Shown: positions 58,617-64,000 of the stretch, one piece after another | Layout of the letters: every line of letters begins with the position of its first letter | Position numbering within the stretch: position 1 is the stretch's first letter | Assembly: GCF_003340475.1 (NCBI RefSeq) | Contig: NZ_QBKA01000002.1 | Location: 1,187,501-1,251,500 of the forward strand | DNA length: 64,000 nt | Direction: 5' to 3' | Source: Alteripontixanthobacter maritimus | GTDB taxonomy: Bacteria > Pseudomonadota > Alphaproteobacteria > Sphingomonadales > Sphingomonadaceae | Notes under the pieces: model-generated | Seen by the model: the letters and a program-made list of their open reading frames with translations, nothing else | Told to the model about the DNA's origin: nothing | Databases searched by the model: none | Made by a program: the position numbers and the translations under genes

Positions 58617-59513
58617 ATGACCGCGATTGCCCGCACACCCGACGACCGCTTTACCGACTTGCCCGACTTCCCTTTCGAACCACACTACCATGAGCTGGAA
58701 GACGGTCTGCGCCTGCATTATCTCGACGAGGGACCGCGCGGAGCCACGCCGGTGCTAATGATGCATGGCGAACCGAGCTGGTGCTACCTCTACCGCCACA
58801 TGATCGGGCCGGTGGTCGACGCCGGGTACCGGGTCGTCGCGCCGGACCTCATTGGGTTCGGTCGCAGCGACAAGCCGACCGACCAAGCCGCCTATTCCTA
58901 TGCCGGACACGTGGCATGGATGCGCGAATGGGTGGAAGCGATGGACCTGACCGGCGTTGTGCTGGCGTGCCAGGACTGGGGCTCACTGATCGGATTGCGG
59001 CTGGTTGCGGAAATGCCCGAGCGGTTTGCGGCTGTAATTCTGTCGAACGGTGGTTTGCCTGCCGGCCAGGAGCCGCCGGAAGCTTTTGCGGCATGGCGGA
59101 AATTCTCGCTCGAAAGCCCTGCCTTTCCCGTGGGCGATATCATCAATGGCGGGGTCTCACGAGAGCTTTCCGCGGAGGAAATCGCCGCATACGACGCGCC
59201 CTTCCCCGATGAAGCCAGCAAGGCCTGCGCGCGCGTCTTTCCAAGCCTTGTGCCTCTGGGCGAGAATGTCGCGGTGCCCGATCAGCTTGCTGCGTGGGAA
59301 AGCCTCAAGACATTTGGCAAACCGTTCACCTGTGCATTCAGCGACGCGGACAAGATTACCACGGGCGGGGAGAAAGCTTTTGTGGGGGTCGTGCCCGGTA
59401 CTAAGGGCCACGACCTGCACCGCACGCTGAGCGGCAATCACTTCATTCAGGAGGATGATCCCGAAGGCTTCGTCGCAGCAATCCTGGATACGGCGCGCCA
59501 CGCCGGGGTTTAG
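58617..59513 (+). CDS. Haloalkane dehalogenase (HLD-I type)
   Basis: Alpha/beta hydrolases of this type replace a halogen on an alkane with hydroxyl using water, without a cofactor. The 298 residues carry the nucleophile Asp120 and halide-binding Trp121 in ACQDWGSLIG, and the second halide-binding Trp160 in the cap. The acid is Asp245 (DADKIT) and the base His275 in SGNHFIQED. The cap segment AAYDAPFPDEASKACARVFP closely resembles DhlA of the HLD-I subfamily. ATG 58617 has AGGAG upstream; an earlier frame from 58509 overlaps the rne terminator and was rejected. The native substrate is unknown. Confidence 0.87.
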   Translation: MTAIARTPDDRFTDLPDFPFEPHYHELEDGLRLHYLDEGPRGATPVLMMHGEPSWCYLYRHMIGPVVDAGYRVVAPDLIGFGRSDKPTDQAAYSYAGHVAWMREWVEAMDLTGVVLACQDWGSLIGLRLVAEMPERFAAVILSNGGLPAGQEPPEAFAAWRKFSLESPAFPVGDIINGGVSRELSAEEIAAYDAPFPDEASKACARVFPSLVPLGENVAVPDQLAAWESLKTFGKPFTCAFSDADKITTGGEKAFVGVVPGTKGHDLHRTLSGNHFIQEDDPEGFVAAILDTARHAGV

Positions 59514-60289
59514 GGCGGGCCCGCTTCCGCCCCAGCTTCGCGTGCCGCCAGCAGCTTTTCGGCCAGCAAAAGGTCGGCTTGCTTGTCCACATCGATTGCC
59601 GCGTGCCCTTCGACCGCCCGAACCAGAGCGACGGCGATCCCGATACGCTTGCCCAACCGTGCAAGTCCGTCAGCCATAGTCAGCCGCCGCGTCAGATAGG
59701 CGAACAACGTCGGCAGGCCGAGCCTCGCCACAATGCGCCATGGCCGCTTCCGGTTTGCCTCTACGTGACGCCATAGTTCCAGCGCAGCGCGGCCTCGCGG
59801 ACTGGCGATGTAAAACAGGTTGCAGCCAGACCAGCGGCCATCGGCGAAACCGAGATATGTGCGCCGGGTGCCGGGTGCGGCGCGTTCCACATCCTCTTGG
59901 CGAGCCAACATCACCGATACGTCAGCATTGGCCGACGTGTCCGCCACCAGTTGCTGCACCCACTCGGGCTGCAACAGCGCGTGATCGGCGGTCGTGATAA
60001 CCAGCGGAGCGCCGATTATATCAAGCGCAGCAAGAGCGCTCTGGCTAGGTCCGGCCTCGGTCGCAACCACATCACACCCGGTCCGTCGCGCCAGATCTGC
60101 TACCGCCCCGTCATCGCAGCTGACGGCGATCCGGTTGGCCCCGGCACCCTGCAGGGCAGTAATCACACGTTCCAGCATCGGTATGCCGCCGACCTCGATA
60201 AGACCCTTATGCAAAACCCCTATTTCACGGGCAAACGGATCGCCGCCGGGCCGTGTTCCTGCCAGGATAAGGGCCGCAAACCCGCTCAT
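59510..60289 (-). CDS. MobA-like nucleotidyltransferase
   Basis: The 259 residues have a GT-A-like NTP transferase fold: LILAGTRPGGDPFA (nucleotide loop, a variant of GGxSxRMG), HKGLIEVGGIPMLERV and VVATEAGPSQSALAAL, then LVITTADHALLQPEWV with the metal-binding Asp. A C-terminal helical part follows. It is likely to activate or modify a sugar or alcohol phosphate for glycan synthesis. The substrate is unknown. The start overlaps the flippase stop (ATGA), and its stop overlaps the convergent dehalogenase stop by 3 bases. Confidence 0.78.
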   Translation of the reverse strand: MSGFAALILAGTRPGGDPFAREIGVLHKGLIEVGGIPMLERVITALQGAGANRIAVSCDDGAVADLARRTGCDVVATEAGPSQSALAALDIIGAPLVITTADHALLQPEWVQQLVADTSANADVSVMLARQEDVERAAPGTRRTYLGFADGRWSGCNLFYIASPRGRAALELWRHVEANRKRPWRIVARLGLPTLFAYLTRRLTMADGLARLGKRIGIAVALVRAVEGHAAIDVDKQADLLLAEKLLAAREAGAEAGPP

Positions 60290-61611
60290 GCCGTGACCGC
60301 ATCCATCTGGCGCAACACCCGCCAGACCATCACCGACATGACAAAATAGGCCGCGCCCAGTCCGATCGCGACCGCCCAGCCGATCCCCAATGTGCCCGCC
60401 CCCAGCAAGGCCAGAATACAGCCAGCCATCACCGCAATTGCTATCAGCCGGGCAAATAGCGGGTACGCCGCATGGCCGGAGGAGTGCAGCACCGGTTCGT
60501 ACGACACGCTCGCCAGTTCGAATGCCGCACCAATGGACAGCGGCACGAGCACCAGCGCACCCGCGGCAAACGGCGCGCCGCCGATCAGCGATAGGACCGC
60601 TTCCCCTGCAACGATCGCTAGCAGCACGACCACCAGTCCGGTGCCGATCACGAGAATGTTGATCCGCCGGACCAGCTTGCGAAACTGGTTGGCAGGCGCC
60701 GCCGAACGTTGGCGCGTAACCTCGGGATACAGCGCCTGCGTGACCAGCGTCGCCAGTTTGGATAGCCCCTTCGCCAGTTGGTCCGCGACGCGATAGATAC
60801 CGGCCGCACTGGTGCCCAGGAAATACCCGACCGCCAGCAAGGGTCCTTGCTGCAACGCGGCCATGGCAGATGAATTGAAGTAGAGGATGCCGAGAAAGCC
60901 GAACAAGCCCTCGTTCTCGTTGAGGGTCCTGCGCCAATGGCGCAGACGGGCAAAGGACAGCACGCCCGGCCGCAACCGCCAGGCGATTGTCCAGTACAAT
61001 ACCGCCACAACCATCTCGATCGCAGCCCAGGCGAACAGGAACCGTTCCACGCTTGGCCCGGTTAGCCAGATCAGCGTCGCCGCGATCAGCCTGCCTGCCG
61101 GATTGAGCGCGCCTGCCGCGACAGTCAGATCATATCTGTCGTACACCCGGATTACGCCGACCGGTGCGCTCACACGGGCCAGCACAAGCGCACAGATGAA
61201 CCAGAATGTCGTGTCGATATAGCGCGGGTTGAGGTCCAGCATCGGGCCGAACCCGTAGATCAGCAATGCCGCGAGCGCGCATCCGGACAGCGCCCCTAGG
61301 ACGTCGATGGCCCCGCCAAGCATCGCCAGACGCCCGAATTTGTCCCACGCACCCTTCGCAATATGGTCCGTGCCGTAACGCACGATGCCCTGCCACGTCT
61401 GGAACCCCGACAGCGCCACCAGCGCCTGCCCGGTACCGAAGATCAGCGAGAAGTGGCCGAAGTCCTTTACGCCCAGCGAACGCACCAGGATCGCCAGATA
61501 GATCAGACTGCAAACGCCGCCGAACCCCTTCCCGCCCAGCAACCAACCGACATTCTTTAAAATACGCTGCCATCCATCATGCGCATGATGCGTATCGATC
61601 TGCTCGGCCAT
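60286..61611 (-). CDS. Oligosaccharide flippase family protein (Wzx-like)
   Basis: This 441-residue membrane protein has about 12-14 hydrophobic helices and a polar N-terminus (MAEQIDTHHAHDGWQRIL). The N-terminal half fits the polysaccharide flippase family (IYLAILVRSLGVKDFGHFS). Such proteins move lipid-linked sugars across the inner membrane. It is coupled by overlap to the nucleotidyltransferase gene and divergent from two transferase genes across 195 bp, so all four probably build one surface glycan. Confidence 0.85.
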   Translation of the reverse strand: MAEQIDTHHAHDGWQRILKNVGWLLGGKGFGGVCSLIYLAILVRSLGVKDFGHFSLIFGTGQALVALSGFQTWQGIVRYGTDHIAKGAWDKFGRLAMLGGAIDVLGALSGCALAALLIYGFGPMLDLNPRYIDTTFWFICALVLARVSAPVGVIRVYDRYDLTVAAGALNPAGRLIAATLIWLTGPSVERFLFAWAAIEMVVAVLYWTIAWRLRPGVLSFARLRHWRRTLNENEGLFGFLGILYFNSSAMAALQQGPLLAVGYFLGTSAAGIYRVADQLAKGLSKLATLVTQALYPEVTRQRSAAPANQFRKLVRRINILVIGTGLVVVLLAIVAGEAVLSLIGGAPFAAGALVLVPLSIGAAFELASVSYEPVLHSSGHAAYPLFARLIAIAVMAGCILALLGAGTLGIGWAVAIGLGAAYFVMSVMVWRVLRQMDAVTA

Positions 61612-61806
61612 GCGGGCGGCATGAACTATTCAAACTGGCGAGACAAGCGAGCCGATGGCTGCCCTCCCCCGCACGGACATTACTAGTCGCGATCAGACGA
61701 AGCAGGTTGGCGCGTCGCGGTCTTGCGCGCGGGGACCGAGCGGCTATTGCCATGCAACGCCGAACCATTGCCTCGGCCCAGTCCCGTCGTCATCCCGGAA
61801 CCAACC

Positions 61807-62940
61807 GTGCGCCTTGCTTTCCTGTACATTGCGGAGACCTATCAGGCCTATCACTGCGCGGCGGTGATGCTGGACCTGATGGCGCGCCCCGATGTCGATG
61901 TGGACGTGTATTATATCGATCCAGCTACTCCCCACACGCTGGAATTGCTGCGGCAGGCCCACGGCGCACCGGCCTTTCCTATGCACCATATGGAGGCGGG
62001 CTGGCTGGGCAAGGCAATCCAACGCGTCAGACTGCTGGGCCTCGCCAAGCCGCAAGTGCTAGCCGCCAATGAGGAGCGCCTGCGAGGCTACGACGCTGTA
62101 ATTTCGACCGAGGATGGTATTGCGGACCTGTTCGCGGGGGAGCCGGAAAATCAGCGGCCTTCCCGCATACTCATCACCCACGGGGCTGGTGGGCGCGCGG
62201 TGCCAAGCTTCTCCAAGCGTGTGCATTGCGACCTGTTGCTGCTGAAAGGCGAGGCGGACGCAGCCTATTACGTCAGACATGGCCTGTCGCGTCCCGGCCA
62301 TGTCGCAGCGGCAGGTTATACTAAATTTGCCTCCTCCCGCGCGCTGGCTCGCGCGCAGCAACCGCTGTTCCCGAACGACAACCCGGTCGTGCTCTACAAT
62401 CCGCACAAGGATCGCAAACAGCGCAGTTGGGACCGGTTCTTCGAACCGATGATGGCCGCGTTCAGGCAGGACGATAGCCGCAACCTTATCGTTGCCCCGC
62501 ATACGAAACTGTTCAAGCGCCGCAGCGAACAAGTCCGCCAGCGGCTCCGGGATCGCAGCACCGATACCATCATCGTCGATCCTGCCTCCCCCCGCCTGCT
62601 CGACAACAGCTATACCGAGGCGTCGGGCATCTACGTCGGCGATGTCAGCAGCCAGGTTTATGAATTTACCATCCGCCCTCGCCCCTGCGTGTTCCTGAAC
62701 GCCCACGGCGTCGACTGGCGCGGCGATCCGCATTACGCCTTCTGGCAAATGGGCGAGGTGGTGGACGATCCGGGCGACCTGATGGCAGCAATCGAGCGCG
62801 CGCCCGCTCTGCACAATCAGTTCCGAAATAAGCAGGTCGAACTCACCGCCCTAGCGCTGGGTGAAACCAGTGACGACGTGGTCCCACGTGCCGCCGACTG
62901 GATCGTCGAATATGTGCGCAACGGTAAGATTGCGACATGA
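61807..62940 (+). CDS. CDP-glycerol glycerophosphotransferase-like protein A
   Basis: The 377-residue protein (from GTG 61807, VRLAFLYIAETYQAYH) has a GT-B-like arrangement. Blocks matching the glycerophosphotransferase family appear in order: ITHGAGGRAV, AAGYTKFASS, VLYNPHKDRKQ, VAPHTKLFKRR and IYVGDVSSQVYEF. The last corresponds to the family's TDYSS-type substrate loop. The upstream frame to 61723 uses a TTG and lacks support. The start is uncertain. It overlaps the next, paralogous gene by ATGA. Teichoic-acid polymerases of this fold act in Gram-positives; here another phosphodiester polymer is likely. Confidence 0.75.
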   Translation: MRLAFLYIAETYQAYHCAAVMLDLMARPDVDVDVYYIDPATPHTLELLRQAHGAPAFPMHHMEAGWLGKAIQRVRLLGLAKPQVLAANEERLRGYDAVISTEDGIADLFAGEPENQRPSRILITHGAGGRAVPSFSKRVHCDLLLLKGEADAAYYVRHGLSRPGHVAAAGYTKFASSRALARAQQPLFPNDNPVVLYNPHKDRKQRSWDRFFEPMMAAFRQDDSRNLIVAPHTKLFKRRSEQVRQRLRDRSTDTIIVDPASPRLLDNSYTEASGIYVGDVSSQVYEFTIRPRPCVFLNAHGVDWRGDPHYAFWQMGEVVDDPGDLMAAIERAPALHNQFRNKQVELTALALGETSDDVVPRAADWIVEYVRNGKIAT

Positions 62941-64000
62941 GCACGCAGCGGCGGACCGTGCTGTTCCTGTACAATCACGATGCAGCGCATCAGGCCGCGC
63001 ATATCGCCGGTGTGATGGGGGCGCTGGCAGAGTCCCGGCCCGAACTAGATGTGCTGGCCGCGACGGGTAGTCCCGCAATCGAGACGCAGGTTCGCAGCCT
63101 GATCACACCTGCGCAGGGGGGCGCAATACGCTGGGTTGACCTATCCTTACCAGGGTGGATGAACGGCGCGCTTGCGCTGCTTAACAAACTCGCGCCGGTC
63201 ATCCGGCTGGCTCGATTGCGCCGGCACATTGCGCTGTTCGAGACGGCCGATCTGATCGTCTCGCCGGAACGCACTTGCCTTCGTGTCCGCCGCAAGTTGC
63301 GTCGCGGAATGGGTAACACCGCTCCGCGTTTCGTTTTCATCCCACATGGCGCGGGCGATCGCAGCGTCAGCTACCACCCGGAGCTGGCGCAATTCGATTA
63401 CTTCCTTTTGAGCGGGCAAAAGGTTGCGGACGAGATGGTCGCGCATGGCCTCGCCGCGCCGGACCAGTGCCGCCTGATCGGCTATGCCAAATTCGATGCG
63501 GTCGGGAATGGCGGGCCGCGAAAGCTCTTCGATAACGACCTGCCGACGATCGTCTACAACCCGCATTTCGACCCGCATCTGTCGTCATGGTACGATACCG
63601 GGCCTGCGTTCCTGCGCTGGGTGGCAACGCAGCAGGGCCGCTTCAACTGCGTGTTCGCGCCGCACGTCATGCTGTTTCGCAAGAAGCTGCACATATCGCC
63701 CGAATACAAGACCGCGCGCCGCAGGCCGGAGATACCGGCGGAAGCGCTGGCAGCGGACAATATCCTGATCGACACCAACAGCCCGGCGCTGTTCGACATG
63801 ACCTATACCAATTCGGGCGACATCTATGTGGGTGATGTCAGCAGTCAGGTTTACGAATTCCTGCGCCGCCCTCGTCCGGTAGTTTTTATCGACGCGGCGG
63901 GCCAAGGCGCGGATGCATATCAGTTCTGGCAGAACGGCCCGGTGGTAACCTCGGCCAGCGATCTGGCCGAACAACTGGCCGATTGGCGCGAGACGGGAGC
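62937..64000 (+). CDS. CDP-glycerol glycerophosphotransferase-like protein B (cut by window edge)
   Basis: This is the paralogue of the gene before it, open to the window end (about 354 residues). The same landmarks recur: IPHGAGDRSV, IGYAKFDAVG, IVYNPHFDPH, FAPHVMLFRKK and IYVGDVSSQVYEF. It starts MSTQRRTVLFLYNHDAAHQ with the ATG overlapping the previous stop. Two divergent copies in tandem suggest sequential or heteromeric transfer steps in one polymer pathway. Confidence 0.78.
   Translation, partial: MSTQRRTVLFLYNHDAAHQAAHIAGVMGALAESRPELDVLAATGSPAIETQVRSLITPAQGGAIRWVDLSLPGWMNGALALLNKLAPVIRLARLRRHIALFETADLIVSPERTCLRVRRKLRRGMGNTAPRFVFIPHGAGDRSVSYHPELAQFDYFLLSGQKVADEMVAHGLAAPDQCRLIGYAKFDAVGNGGPRKLFDNDLPTIVYNPHFDPHLSSWYDTGPAFLRWVATQQGRFNCVFAPHVMLFRKKLHISPEYKTARRRPEIPAEALAADNILIDTNSPALFDMTYTNSGDIYVGDVSSQVYEFLRRPRPVVFIDAAGQGADAYQFWQNGPVVTSASDLAEQLADWRETG

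Noticed and set aside
60290-60937. N-terminal extension of the nucleotidyltransferase
   Set aside because: It is the flippase gene read in another frame; the conserved domain starts at 60289.
1-64000. tRNA, rRNA, CRISPR arrays, insertion sequences, prophage
   Set aside because: All intergenic gaps were read; none shows cloverleaf ends, spaced repeats, transposase or integrase genes.

Overview
The window reads as a chromosome segment of an alphaproteobacterium of the order Sphingomonadales, most likely family Erythrobacteraceae. This is inferred from the high GC content, the LexA operator type (GTTC-N7-GTTC), the gene orders trpE-trpG-trpD-trpC-moaC-moeA-lexA and nuoA-N-birA-coaX-rnj, an RNase E with an acidic insertion in its S1 domain, and the protein sequences themselves. 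I saw no rRNA, tRNA, CRISPR array, insertion sequence or prophage. It is mostly core genome, densely packed, with many ATGA or TGATG stop/start overlaps.

Layout. 1-2.2 kb (minus): tpiA, secG, pyrG (pyrG cut by the window edge). 2.4-11.6 kb (plus): a PpiD-like periplasmic foldase, then trpE, a lipoprotein phosphodiester glycosidase inserted between trpE and trpG, trpG, trpD, trpC, moaC, moeA, and lexA with its own promoter and SOS box. 11.8-14.0 kb (minus): comEC, head to head with gltX and gltA (plus, 14.0-16.7 kb). 16.8-20.8 kb (minus): an accessory-looking set made of an Hpt-like protein without its phospho-histidine, a nucleotidyltransferase-like membrane protein, an unrecognised helical protein and a histidine-kinase-like protein whose phospho-acceptor histidine is a proline. 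Divergent from it is a large TipN-like coiled-coil membrane protein (20.8-23.5 kb). 23.5-42.1 kb (minus): complete complex I operon nuoA-N with two extra small membrane-protein genes, running on into birA, coaX, rnj and a DUF1467 gene. 42.2-50 kb: a coniferyl-aldehyde-type dehydrogenase divergent from a thiolase, an SH3-domain protein divergent from a 2-hydroxyacid dehydrogenase, an ammonium transporter, and a nitronate-monooxygenase-like flavoprotein with an added cysteine motif. 49.7-55.2 kb (minus): an N-acetylmuramoyl-L-alanine amidase, PBP1A, prfB and a lipoprotein methyltransferase. 55.2-59.5 kb (plus): a 429-bp leader, rne and a haloalkane dehalogenase. 59.5-64 kb: a surface-glycan region with a MobA-like nucleotidyltransferase and a flippase (minus) facing away from two tandem paralogues resembling CDP-glycerol glycerophosphotransferases (plus; the second is cut by the window edge).

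The best candidate for an undescribed system is the 16.8-23.5 kb signalling and polarity island. Two proteins with phosphorelay folds have each lost the phosphorylatable histidine and sit beside a probable polarity scaffold. Second are the paired transferases next to a flippase and a nucleotidyltransferase, which suggest a phosphodiester-linked surface polymer. Third are the two unannotated small membrane proteins inside the nuo operon.
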